A program made the position numbers and the translations under genes. Shown here piece by piece: positions 39,366-47,267 of a stretch of DNA of 64,000 nt. Position 1 is the stretch's first letter. Every line of letters starts with the position of its first letter. The stretch comes from JAAYYM01 sp035271065 (lineage in GTDB: Bacteria > Bacillota > Clostridia > Lachnospirales > Lachnospiraceae). The notes beneath the pieces are model-generated. The model had not been told where the DNA came from, did not search any database, and saw only the letters and a program-made list of their open reading frames with translations. The stretch is from positions 15,850-79,849 of the forward strand of contig DATESB010000132.1 of the NCBI GenBank assembly GCA_035271065.1. The letters run 5' to 3'.

Positions 39366-40130
39366 TCAACAAAAGTGAGTAATAAAACTCTTTCTGTGAA
39401 TTGGCGAAGGACCGATTTGCTTCAACGCTTCTATATGTGTCACTGCTCCGTAGCCCTTATTCCCTGCAAATCCATATGCCGGATATTCCTTATCATATTC
39501 CACCATTAATCTGTCTCGCGTCACCTTAGCAATGATGCTTGCAGCTGCAATAGACACGCTCTTTGCATCGCCCTTAATAATCGGTATTTGCTTAATAGAA
39601 ACAAGTGGAATGGTCACTGCATCATTTAATAATATATCGGGTTGCACAGATAAATTCTGAATGGCCTGCCTCATTGCTTCGTAAGTTGCCTGTAGGATAT
39701 TAATCTCATCAATCCGTGCAGGAGAAACAAGTCCTAAACCTGTTGCAACTGCCTTCTCCATGATAACATCATATAATTCCTCGCGCTTCTTCTCTGACAA
39801 CTGTTTGGAATCATTCAGATATAGAATATCACAGTCCTTTGGTAAGATAACCGCCCCTGCTACCACAGGGCCTGCCAAAGGGCCTCTTCCGACTTCATCA
39901 ATTCCACAGATAAACTCATATCCCTCAGCATCGTATTGGCGTTCGAACTCTTGTAACGCATAGGTACGCTCTCGTTCAGCCTGAAGCATATCCAGTTGTT
40001 TTTGCGCCTTTTTAATGAGTGCTGTCACACCACTTCGCTCATCACTTGCATATGTTGCTATTAATTCAGGCAGCATTGAAACATTTGCTGCCTGAAATTC
40101 ATTCCTTATTTCACCTATCTTCTTTTCCAT
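39366..40130 (-). CDS. rnhB: Ribonuclease HII
   Basis: A 254-residue type 2 RNase H that removes ribonucleotides from DNA and RNA primers. Catalytic acids are in GIDEVGRGPLAGPVVAGAV (D and E near 72-73), LNDSKQLSEKKRE and ILLNDAVTIP, with the C-terminal IAKVTRDRLM, FAGNKGYGAVTHIEAL motif. It has the extra 65-residue N-terminal extension common in Firmicute RnhB. ATG follows GGAGTTACAC. Operon between lepB and the FliK-like gene. Confidence 0.96.
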   Translation of the reverse strand: MEKKIGEIRNEFQAANVSMLPELIATYASDERSGVTALIKKAQKQLDMLQAERERTYALQEFERQYDAEGYEFICGIDEVGRGPLAGPVVAGAVILPKDCDILYLNDSKQLSEKKREELYDVIMEKAVATGLGLVSPARIDEINILQATYEAMRQAIQNLSVQPDILLNDAVTIPLVSIKQIPIIKGDAKSVSIAAASIIAKVTRDRLMVEYDKEYPAYGFAGNKGYGAVTHIEALKQIGPSPIHRKSFITHFC

Positions 40131-40139
40131 GTGTAACTC

Positions 40140-40712
40140 CTATTTTGATGTGAGCAGGCCAAAACTTTTAAGCGGCCAGATACGCAGCCATGCCTTACCC
40201 CCAATATCCTCTCGTTTAATATTGCCGACCTCTTCCATACGGCTGTCCAGACTATCATTTCGATTGTCGCCCATAACAAAATATTCATCAGTTCCCAACT
40301 GCACCGGTATATCAGCACGACCGCCCGATTGAATCACTTCCAAGCCATAGGACTCCGCAAGTTCTTCATCATTTATAAATATCTTGCCTTCTTTAATCTG
40401 TACCTTCTCACCCGGTAATCCGATAATACGCTTAATCAAATATTCATTCGGATCTGCTTCATACGGAAATGAAACAATATCAAACCGTTCAGGCTCATGA
40501 AAACGATAGGATATCGTATCCATCATGATATTATCACCGTCATAGAGTGTTGCTTCCATCGATGAAGTATGAACACGTGAACGATGCGTCACATAGGTTA
40601 CGATAAAAAAAGTCACTCCTAATACAATGAGTACAAACAAACCAAAACTCAAGACCTTCTTAAGAATTTTAATCCAAACCGATTCCTTACGTCTGCGTCT
40701 TCCGGTAGCCAT
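40140..40712 (-). CDS. lepB: Signal peptidase I (copy 1)
   Basis: A 190-residue type I signal peptidase that cuts Sec/Tat signal peptides on the outer face of the membrane. One N-terminal transmembrane helix (about 17-42) follows a basic tail. Catalytic Ser 51 (HTSSMEATL) and Lys 94 (YLIKRIIGLPGE) are present, as is the box GTDEYFVMGDNRNDSLDSR. Normal single-TM Gram-positive length. A second signal peptidase lies at 41586-42164, on the other side of rbgA. Confidence 0.94.
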   Translation of the reverse strand: MATGRRRRKESVWIKILKKVLSFGLFVLIVLGVTFFIVTYVTHRSRVHTSSMEATLYDGDNIMMDTISYRFHEPERFDIVSFPYEADPNEYLIKRIIGLPGEKVQIKEGKIFINDEELAESYGLEVIQSGGRADIPVQLGTDEYFVMGDNRNDSLDSRMEEVGNIKREDIGGKAWLRIWPLKSFGLLTSK

Positions 40713-40718
40713 TTTACA

Positions 40719-41573
40719 TTACTCTCCCTTAGGTGGGCGTTCCAAAGTGATACGTCCAAATTTTCCCCTTCTGAAATCATCAATCAGCATCCCTGCTGCT
40801 TTATCTGTATTCGGCAGATTGCCCTTCTGCAAACAGTGTCTGTTAATTGCAATGTCACATAACAGTTCCATTGGTTCCTTCTTTAAATCAGAGAGTTCAT
40901 AACGGCTTGCCAATACTGTCGGCTTGAATTCCACAAAGAATTTAATCAACTCCAATGCAAGTTCTTCCGTATTCAATATCTCATCATTAATAGAACCAAT
41001 CATCGCAAGTCTCAGACCGACATCCTGGTCTGAAAACTTCGGCCACAAAATACCCGGTGTATCCAAGAGTTCAATATTTCTGTTCAGACGTATCCACTGT
41101 TTGCCCTTGGTAACGCCCGGTTTATTACCTGTCTTGGTGCATGCTTTTCCTGCAAATGAATTAATAAATGTGGACTTTCCGACATTTGGAATGCCGACTA
41201 CCATTGCACGTACCGGTCTGTTAAGAATTCCTCTCTTACGGTCTCTCTCTATCTTATCCTTACATGCTTCCTGAACGGCACCTTGAATTGCTTTCATGCC
41301 GGCTCCGGTCTTTGAATTAATTTTTACAACCGCATAGCCAAGGCCCTTGAAATAAGTAATCCACTCCTCATTCCACTGGTCATCCGCCAAATCAGATTTA
41401 TTCAGTAAAATCAATCTCGACTTATTCTTGCCCAATTCGTCAATATCGGGATTACGACTGCTTAACGGAATACGGGCATCCACCAACTCGATAATAATAT
41501 CGATTAACTTGATGTTCTCCTCCATCATTCGTTTTGCCTTCATCATATGTCCCGGATACCATTGATAATTCAT
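40719..41573 (-). CDS. rbgA: Ribosome biogenesis GTPase RbgA (YlqF)
   Basis: About 284 residues. A circularly permuted GTPase needed for late 50S assembly: G4 LLNKSDL comes before G1 GIPNVGKST and G3 DTPGIL. It begins NYQWYPGHMMKAKRMM, the classic RbgA/YlqF opening, and SSRNPDIDEL follows. The C-terminal helical ANTAR-like domain ends in DFRRGKFGRITLERPP. ATG 41573 has GAGGGGG 6 bases upstream; ATG 41579 overlaps that site. It lies between two signal peptidase genes, downstream of rplS; RbgA joins with other proteins around L16 in the 50S subunit. Confidence 0.95.
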   Translation of the reverse strand: MNYQWYPGHMMKAKRMMEENIKLIDIIIELVDARIPLSSRNPDIDELGKNKSRLILLNKSDLADDQWNEEWITYFKGLGYAVVKINSKTGAGMKAIQGAVQEACKDKIERDRKRGILNRPVRAMVVGIPNVGKSTFINSFAGKACTKTGNKPGVTKGKQWIRLNRNIELLDTPGILWPKFSDQDVGLRLAMIGSINDEILNTEELALELIKFFVEFKPTVLASRYELSDLKKEPMELLCDIAINRHCLQKGNLPNTDKAAGMLIDDFRRGKFGRITLERPPKGE

Positions 41574-41585
41574 ATTCATCCCCCT

Positions 41586-42164
41586 CTATTCTATCAAGCC
41601 CATTCCGATTTTACCGCTCGCCATGTGGTACCACGCCTTGCCGTCAATTGTTTCAACAGACACATTGCCGATATTACCGGAACGGCTGTCCTCACTGTTC
41701 TCACGATTATCACCCAGCACAAAATACTCATCCACGCCCAGTTCAATCTCTGCCTCTGCAATACCGGGATCATTTGTCACCTCAACTACATCATTCTGAT
41801 AAGGTAGTCCGTCTATGTAGACAGCACCCTGCTTAATCTGAATGGTTTCTCCCGGCAACCCAATCACACGCTTCACATAGTAGTGTGAATTTTCATTGCC
41901 GTTCGGACGAAATACAATGACATCATTGCGTTCCGGTGAACCGTATTGATAAGCAATCCTGTTAATCAGTATCTCCTGACCATTATAAAGCGTTGGCTCC
42001 ATGGACGAACCAACAACTGCTGTACGGATACCAAACGAAGACACTAATACAAAAGCAGCCAGTATTGCAACCACAATACCAAATTCCCATGTAATCAATT
42101 CATATAAAAAAGCTCTGTTCATCTTAATCTGTCTGCGACGAAACGTTAAACCCTTATTATTCAT
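41586..42164 (-). CDS. lepB: Signal peptidase I (copy 2)
   Basis: A 192-residue type I signal peptidase, paralogue of the gene at 40140. A transmembrane helix spans about residues 25-45. Catalytic Ser 54 (VVGSSMEPTLYNG) and Lys 98 (YYVKRVIGLPGE) are present, with GVDEYFVLGDNRENSEDSR. The two copies differ in their substrate-side loops, so they may cut different signal peptides. It is the first gene after the rplS terminator and heads the lepB-rbgA-lepB-rnhB run. Confidence 0.94.
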   Translation of the reverse strand: MNNKGLTFRRRQIKMNRAFLYELITWEFGIVVAILAAFVLVSSFGIRTAVVGSSMEPTLYNGQEILINRIAYQYGSPERNDVIVFRPNGNENSHYYVKRVIGLPGETIQIKQGAVYIDGLPYQNDVVEVTNDPGIAEAEIELGVDEYFVLGDNRENSEDSRSGNIGNVSVETIDGKAWYHMASGKIGMGLIE

Positions 42165-42224
42165 ACCTACCGCCTTGTTTCTTACATAATATTACCTAAT
42201 AAAGTATAGCATATTTTTAGGAAT

Positions 42225-42263
42225 GAAAAAAGAGACAATATACATATTTGTACTTGTCTCTTT
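42225..42263 (-). terminator. rplS terminator
   Basis: AAAGAGACAA/TTGTCTCTTT (42254-42263 with 42229-42238) forms a 10-bp stem, followed on the minus strand by TTTTTTC, 16 bases after the rplS stop. Confidence 0.85.
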
Positions 42264-42279
42264 GTCATCTGCAACTGTA

Positions 42280-42627
42280 TTATTTCACTAATTCTTTTAC
42301 CTTAGCACGTTTGCCGACTCTGTCTCTTAAGTAGAATAATTTTGCTCTTCTTACTTTACCTTTTCTGATTACTTCAACTTTTTCAACATTTGGTGAATGT
42401 AACGGCCATGTCTTTTCAACACCAACACCGTTTGAACTCTTTCTGACTGTGAAGGTTGCTCTGTTGCTTCCGCCCTGTTTCTTCAAAACAGTTCCTTCAA
42501 AAATCTGAATTCTTTCTCTGTTACCTTCCTTAATCTTACCATATACCTTAACGGTATCTCCTACATTGAAGTCAGAAACGTTCTCTTTCATCTCTGCTGC
42601 TTCAATATTCTTAATAATATCACTCAT
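42280..42627 (-). CDS. rplS: 50S ribosomal protein L19
   Basis: A 115-residue bL19, at the 30S-50S interface. FNVGDTVKVYGKIKEGNRER and FTVRKSSNGVGVEKTWPLHS are the conserved core, ending RRAKLFYLRDRVGKRAKVKE. Normal length. AGAAGGAGG lies 6 bases before the ATG. It has its own promoter and folded leader and ends in a terminator, so it can be expressed apart from the upstream trmD genes. Confidence 0.97.
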   Translation of the reverse strand: MSDIIKNIEAAEMKENVSDFNVGDTVKVYGKIKEGNRERIQIFEGTVLKKQGGSNRATFTVRKSSNGVGVEKTWPLHSPNVEKVEVIRKGKVRRAKLFYLRDRVGKRAKVKELVK

Positions 42628-42639
42628 TTAGTGACCTCC

Positions 42640-42734
42640 TTCTGTGGCATTCACGGCACCTTGCCGTTCATGTATGGATGTTCTTGCGCACAAATGTACC
42701 AGAGGACCATCTCTTTTTTCTCACAACGCATTTA
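42640..42734 (-). promoter_or_regulatory. rplS 5' leader (possible L19 leader)
   Basis: The 110-base leader contains the hairpin ACGGCA-AGG-TGCCGT (42653-42667) and a preceding region able to fold around TTGTGCGCAA (about 42686-42695). Firmicutes often have an L19 leader motif in front of rplS through which L19 controls itself; position fits, but I could not confirm the consensus. Confidence 0.45.
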
Positions 42735-42763
42735 AGATTAACATATTTATTGCATGATTGCAA
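42735..42763 (-). promoter_or_regulatory. rplS promoter
   Basis: TTGCAA (42763-42758) and TAATCT (42740-42735) with a 17-base spacer, downstream of trmD. Confidence 0.6.
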
Positions 42764-42792
42764 GCATTTTGGACTATTTTTCTACCATTTTT

Positions 42793-43542
42793 TCATTTTG
42801 AGTTGTTCTCTGCTGTCTGTTTCAATAAATCAGGTCTACGTTCCTTGGTTCGTATAATGGATTGCTCCTTGCGCCATTTCTCAATATTTGCATGATGACC
42901 TGATAATAAAACCTTCGGTACACGCTTTCCGTGCCACTCTTCCGGGCGGGAATACTGCGGATACTCTAGTAAATCATCCTGAAATGATTCAAATTCCGCT
43001 GATGTTTCATTACTGAGCACTCCGGGAACCAAACGTGAAATTGCATCTACCATGACCATAGCCGGAAGTTCGCCACCCGTTAGGACGTAATCACCGATAG
43101 AAACATAATCCGTTACGACTTCCTCCAGCACACGTTCATCAATCCCCTCATAGTGACCACATAAAAGAATTAAATCTTCCTCTTTTGCATATTCTTCCGC
43201 CATACGCTGTGTAAAGGTTGGGCCTTGTGGTGTTAAGTACACTACCCGCGGCTTTCTGTCTGATGTTTCGCATGGATTGGGCATACATTCCTCCGATGAG
43301 TTTCCGTTAATTCGTTCAACAACTGCCCGATAAGCACCGTAAACAGGCTCCGCCTGCATAAGCATTCCCGCACCGCCACCATAGGTGTAATCATCTACGC
43401 GCATATGTTTATTATCTGCATAATCTCTGATATTCACGGCTTCTATCGAAAGAAGTCCTTTGTCCATAGCCCGCCCGATGATACTGGTATTCAAACCGTC
43501 CATCACCATATCCGGAAATAGAGTTAAGATATGAAAATTCAT
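42793..43542 (-). CDS. trmD: tRNA (guanine-N1-)-methyltransferase
   Basis: About 249 residues. TrmD methylates G37 of tRNAs next to the anticodon, using SAM bound in a trefoil-knot (SPOUT) fold. Motifs: FHILTLFPDMV at the start, DYTYGGGAGMLMQAEPVY, VYLTPQGPTFTQ, LLCGHYEGIDERV and ISIGDYVLTGGELPA type loop (VSIGDYVLTGGELPAM). A short acidic insert follows residue 85. ATG 43542 with GGGAG 7 bases upstream is preferred over ATG 43548. Forms the classic rpsP-khpA-rimM-trmD-rplS order. Confidence 0.96.
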   Translation of the reverse strand: MNFHILTLFPDMVMDGLNTSIIGRAMDKGLLSIEAVNIRDYADNKHMRVDDYTYGGGAGMLMQAEPVYGAYRAVVERINGNSSEECMPNPCETSDRKPRVVYLTPQGPTFTQRMAEEYAKEEDLILLCGHYEGIDERVLEEVVTDYVSIGDYVLTGGELPAMVMVDAISRLVPGVLSNETSAEFESFQDDLLEYPQYSRPEEWHGKRVPKVLLSGHHANIEKWRKEQSIIRTKERRPDLLKQTAENNSK

Positions 43543-43587
43543 CTGCATTCTCCCATTCTATAACAGTCCATTCTATCATCGTTGTTC

Positions 43588-44094
43588 TTACACTAGTCCA
43601 TCCATAATATGTACTGTCATCACTTTCTGCTCGATATCAATATTCAGAATACACTGCTTAATGGCGGGCAGTAATAATTCTTTCCCGTCCTTCATCGTAA
43701 TCGTATATACATCATTGGCACCTGTCTCCAGATAATCGGTCATCGTACCGATTTCCTGACCGTCTTCATCAACAACCGTTATTCCGATTAAATCTGCAAC
43801 AAAATACTCATCCTTTTGCAGTTTTACGGCATTTTGACGTGTCACATACAGGTTTTTGCCTTTATATTTTTCAATGTCATTGATATTATCAAACCCTTTG
43901 AACTTTAGGATTGCAAACTGCTTAAAAAACTTCACACCCTCTATTTCAAGCGTCAACAGTTCCTTGTCTGTATCCAATATCACTTCTTTTAACTTCTTAA
44001 AACGGTTGACATCATCTGTGGTCGGAAACACTTTGACTTCACCTTTCACTCCGTGTGTTGATGAAATGATGCCCACTTGTAACATATCTTCCAT
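43588..44094 (-). CDS. rimM: Ribosome maturation factor RimM
   Basis: A 168-residue 16S rRNA processing factor that binds S19 during 30S head assembly. N-terminal domain: VGIISSTHGVKGEVKVFPTT; C-terminal PRC-barrel: YFVADLIGITVVDEDGQEIG, ANDVYTITMKDGKELLLPAI, MTVHIMDGL. Normal length. GGGAGAAG precedes the ATG. A 9-bp hairpin lies between it and khpA. Confidence 0.96.
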   Translation of the reverse strand: MEDMLQVGIISSTHGVKGEVKVFPTTDDVNRFKKLKEVILDTDKELLTLEIEGVKFFKQFAILKFKGFDNINDIEKYKGKNLYVTRQNAVKLQKDEYFVADLIGITVVDEDGQEIGTMTDYLETGANDVYTITMKDGKELLLPAIKQCILNIDIEQKVMTVHIMDGLV

Positions 44095-44111
44095 AACTTC
44101 TCCCTATAATA

Positions 44112-44143
44112 ACGACTCAGAAACCATGATGTCCCTGAGTCGT
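44112..44143 (-). other. Hairpin between khpA and rimM
   Basis: ACGACTCAG (44143-44135 on the minus strand) pairs perfectly with CTGAGTCGT (44120-44112), loop of 14 bases, followed by TATTATAG, not a true T-run. It could be a weak terminator or an mRNA processing/stability site that tunes rimM-trmD relative to rpsP. Confidence 0.5.
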
Positions 44144-44177
44144 CTTCATTTACTGTAAATAATAGCATATCACATCA

Positions 44178-44408
44178 TTACTGCACGATATCTACTACCA
44201 CTTTCTTGTTTTCCTTCGCGGATGCTGCCTTGACCACGGAGCGGATTGCCTTGGCGATACGTCCCTGTTTGCCGATGACCTTACCCATGTCAGACTGTGC
44301 CACGCGCAATTCAAGCACGATGGTTCTGTCTTTTTCGGTTTGAGTCACAACAACCTCATCAGGATTATCAACAAGAGATTTTGCAATTACTTCAACTAGC
44401 TCTTTCAT
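44178..44408 (-). CDS. khpA: KH-domain RNA-binding protein KhpA
   Basis: A 76-residue protein consisting of one KH domain: MKELVEVIAKSLVDNPDEVV, with the RNA-binding loop GKVIGKQGRIAKAIR (GxxG = GKQG). KhpA pairs with KhpB/Jag in Gram-positive cells and affects cell-division and RNA stability. It lies in its usual place directly after rpsP. GGAGGTAGATGT precedes the ATG. Confidence 0.94.
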   Translation of the reverse strand: MKELVEVIAKSLVDNPDEVVVTQTEKDRTIVLELRVAQSDMGKVIGKQGRIAKAIRSVVKAASAKENKKVVVDIVQ

Positions 44409-44442
44409 ACATCTACCTCCAAAGGTCTATCGATCGTCCTGA

Positions 44443-44688
44443 TTATTTTTCGATGCCTGCAATCTTGAAAAGCTTTCCGACTACTTCTGTAGGCTGTGCG
44501 CCTGTTGCCAACCACTTTTTAGCCTTCTCTTCATCAATCTTAAATGTGCTGGGCTCTGTACTGGGATCATATGTTCCGATTTCCTCGATACATCTTCCGT
44601 CTCTGGGAGAACGAGAATCTGCAACTACGATTCTATAAAAAGGAGCCTTCTTCTGTCCCATTCTTCTTAATCTGATTTTAACTGCCAT
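44443..44688 (-). CDS. rpsP: 30S ribosomal protein S16
   Basis: An 81-residue bS16: AVKIRLRRMGQKKAPFYRIV, then DSRSPRDGRCIEEIGTYDPS, the full family core. ATG 44688 is taken because GGAGG lies 8 bases upstream; the GTG at 44697 is part of that site. It heads the rpsP-khpA-rimM-trmD run, with a consensus promoter at 44737-44765. Confidence 0.97.
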   Translation of the reverse strand: MAVKIRLRRMGQKKAPFYRIVVADSRSPRDGRCIEEIGTYDPSTEPSTFKIDEEKAKKWLATGAQPTEVVGKLFKIAGIEK

Positions 44689-44736
44689 GTCTTTCACCTC
44701 CGAAATATTTGAGTATTTTTATTAAAAACCTTGTTC

Positions 44737-44765
44737 ATCATACATGATAAAAGCATAGGTGTCAA
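44737..44765 (-). promoter_or_regulatory. rpsP promoter
   Basis: TTGACA (44765-44760) and TATGAT (44742-44737) with 17-base spacing. The -35 lies in one arm of an 11-bp inverted repeat, TAGGTGTCAAG/CTTGACACCTA (44756-44766, 44775-44785), which may be an operator or the end of the ABC operon. A second TTGACA occurs at 44818-44813. Confidence 0.75.
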
Positions 44766-44818
44766 GTCTTTTTTCTTGACACCTAATTATATTACATTCT
44801 CATCCATACACGTGTCAA

Positions 44819-46450
44819 TTATTTTCTGCCCAAATGTATTAAATTTGAAGTAATAAACAAGAGCAGCGTTCCGAATATCGCATTTGCTGCCACATTGAGA
44901 AATAGACCAATTGCTTCAAGTTCAAACGCATAACTCATTATCAGCACAATTAACATCGGTATTACTGCAAACATTTTGATAGACATGGCAAATATCACTT
45001 TCAGAGCCTCATGTAGGGAAGTCGGAAGCAACATTTCAATGAACAGGTCTGCATTTGAAAATACATAGTCAACCGCTATAATCAACAACAGCCATCCAAT
45101 GCAGCTAATCACCTCTGCTCCAATCAGAACACAAGCAATCACATAACCCGGCAACAAATCCAAAAAAGTAATATAACTGCCTGCCAACACCGAGTATGCT
45201 ATTTTGTCAAACGGCTTACACGGAACCATATACAAAAAATTACATCTTGTCTCATTTGCGCTTGGATTGACATAGCTTCTAAAGAATATAATGCCTAACA
45301 TAATAGCACCAACAATCAAGATATCCTCTGTCTCCACAGCAAACCTGCAAAGAGCACCAAGTGCACCCAAAATAAAGATATAAGTGATAGAGGTCTTTGA
45401 GAAGAAACCAAGTATGGCATACCGTTTCCGATTATGTACTTCCTTCCAAAAGAATACGTTTGCGCCCTTGCCTTTTGATAGCTCTTCTCCTCGCTGTCTG
45501 TCGGCATACTTTTTGGTAATATTCAAACCTGCCTTGCTGGCCTCCATAATTTCCTGGCGTTTCACAGTGCTTGAAATCGCATCTTCATAGAAATCTGCTT
45601 TGATACGGAAAATAACGTATGTATAGATCACATAGCCAAGCATTGTCAATGTAGTAAAAATGATCAGTTTCGTCATATTCCCCGCAAATGCTGCCGCGAT
45701 AATTGCCGGTATCCATCCTACCATGGGAACAAGCATAAACCATTCATTGGTAAACATGTGAATGCCTGCATCAAACACATTCTCGCCATTTATAACAACC
45801 ATATAAAACAGAATAAACATAATAACAGCAGCAACAAGCAATACAAATGGTTTTACAAATTTACGCAATGATTCCTTTGTGGCAACCAACGTATAAACCA
45901 AAATACAGGTAAGTTTGCCAAGTGCAAGTATCAGCATCCAAGCAGCCAAAAGTGCCAATGCCATCCAAATACTCAATCCCAGATTAAAAACCAGATTAGG
46001 AATCTGAAAGCCAAGATACAGTGTACCAATAAAAATGGCACCCATTTGCAACATTGTCTTAAAGAGTAATACATACTGCGGTTTTCGCGGCGACGGGAAC
46101 AGGAAATTCACGTCCGGCATTGTAAATATGGATGACCCACTTTTATCGCCACAATACAAATTAAACAAGAATGTTGCGATTGTGACAGCAGAAACAACGG
46201 CGAGCACCACCTGGTTCATTTTTTCCACGTCTTCCGGGGTCCGAATCGTTTCCTCCTCAGAAACATCTTCCTCAATCTCCTGCGTCTGCTCTGTTTCTTC
46301 CTCAACGATATTCGAAACAACCGCTGCACCCAAACCAAATACAATACCAAACAGAAAACATGCCCCTATCATAACTGCAACCCATGTCTTAAACAGTTTC
46401 TTAATCGCATTTACAAAGGTATGTGACACGTAAAATAAAAACAGTCTCAT
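44819..46450 (-). CDS. ABC exporter permease (putative ABC_export family)
   Basis: A 543-residue membrane protein with about twelve hydrophobic segments. After the first helix an acidic extracellular loop (EEETEQTQEIEEDVSEEETI, near residues 50-70) is followed by KSGSSIFTMPDVNFLFPSPR, which is typical of the family annotated as putative ABC exporter (ABC-2-like). It overlaps the ATPase gene (46447-47157) as ATGA, so they form one transporter. The substrate is unknown. Confidence 0.87.
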   Translation of the reverse strand: MRLFLFYVSHTFVNAIKKLFKTWVAVMIGACFLFGIVFGLGAAVVSNIVEEETEQTQEIEEDVSEEETIRTPEDVEKMNQVVLAVVSAVTIATFLFNLYCGDKSGSSIFTMPDVNFLFPSPRKPQYVLLFKTMLQMGAIFIGTLYLGFQIPNLVFNLGLSIWMALALLAAWMLILALGKLTCILVYTLVATKESLRKFVKPFVLLVAAVIMFILFYMVVINGENVFDAGIHMFTNEWFMLVPMVGWIPAIIAAAFAGNMTKLIIFTTLTMLGYVIYTYVIFRIKADFYEDAISSTVKRQEIMEASKAGLNITKKYADRQRGEELSKGKGANVFFWKEVHNRKRYAILGFFSKTSITYIFILGALGALCRFAVETEDILIVGAIMLGIIFFRSYVNPSANETRCNFLYMVPCKPFDKIAYSVLAGSYITFLDLLPGYVIACVLIGAEVISCIGWLLLIIAVDYVFSNADLFIEMLLPTSLHEALKVIFAMSIKMFAVIPMLIVLIMSYAFELEAIGLFLNVAANAIFGTLLLFITSNLIHLGRK

Positions 46451-47157
46451 GCGTCTTCTTCCTCGCTCTCTGTCAATTCAAAAAAGAGTTCCTCCAGACT
46501 TTGACCTGCCGCTTCCAATTCTTCTCGCTGCACCTGCGCAAGTATTTTTCCTGATTTCATAATCAATGTCTGATCCCAGAGCATATCTATACTTTCAATC
46601 ATATGCGTGCTGACCAGCAGAGAACATCCGTCTGCGCGAAGTTCCTTCATCATTTCTTTCAGCTCTTTGATGGCATGAGGGTCTAATCCAATCATTGGCT
46701 CATCAAACAAAATCATCTTTGGTCTTGGCAGCAATCCACAGCAGATACTAAGTTTTTGCTGCATTCCCTTGGAAAGTTCATCACCGAATTTTTTCTTTTT
46801 ATCATCCAACTCCATACGTCTAAGCAATTCATTGGCATAATCTTTATAATCATTCAGTTTATATGCCCTTGCTATAAAATCCAAATGCTCCATAACGGTC
46901 AAATTGGGATAAAGCGCCGGCATCTCCGGTACATAACCTATGAGTTTCTTTGCCGGAACACTCTTATTATCAATTCCTTCTACCGTAATCTGCCCTTTAT
47001 ATTTCAGAAAACCAATAATAGACTTAATTGCAGTACTCTTACCTGCTCCGTTCGGTCCAAGTAACACCGTAATGGAACTATCCGGCAACGTAAAGTTCAA
47101 ATCTTCATTGGCAAGTACTTTCCCGTATTTTTTAGTTAACTTCGATACCTCTAACAT
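46447..47157 (-). CDS. ABC transporter ATP-binding protein
   Basis: A 236-residue ABC ATPase: Walker A GPNGAGKST near 35-43, Q-loop YVPEMPALYPNLTV, signature LSKGMQQKLSICCG, Walker B MILFDEPMIGLDP, switch His in LLVSTHMIESID. It powers the permease encoded immediately downstream. GGGAGG precedes the ATG. The promoter overlaps an 8-6-8 dyad of GntR/YtrA style (47184-47205), so expression is probably repressed by a regulator encoded elsewhere. Confidence 0.95.
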   Translation of the reverse strand: MLEVSKLTKKYGKVLANEDLNFTLPDSSITVLLGPNGAGKSTAIKSIIGFLKYKGQITVEGIDNKSVPAKKLIGYVPEMPALYPNLTVMEHLDFIARAYKLNDYKDYANELLRRMELDDKKKKFGDELSKGMQQKLSICCGLLPRPKMILFDEPMIGLDPHAIKELKEMMKELRADGCSLLVSTHMIESIDMLWDQTLIMKSGKILAQVQREELEAAGQSLEELFFELTESEEEDA

Positions 47158-47183
47158 AAAAACCTCCCTGATATTGATTTCAT

Positions 47184-47230
47184 TTGTATTACTTCACTAA
47201 TACAATAATCCATACCAAGGAGATTGTCAA
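47184..47230 (-). promoter_or_regulatory. ABC operon promoter with overlapping dyad operator
   Basis: TTGACA (47230-47225) and TATTGT (47207-47202), spacer 17. The perfect dyad TTGTATTA-CTTCAC-TAATACAA (47184-47205) overlaps the -10 and start region. Similar TATTA-n-TAATA dyads are bound by GntR/YtrA-type repressors of ABC transporters; no such gene is in the window. Confidence 0.65.
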
Positions 47231-47267
47231 TCATTATTTTATTTTATCAAACCTTATGCTTTCGCTA

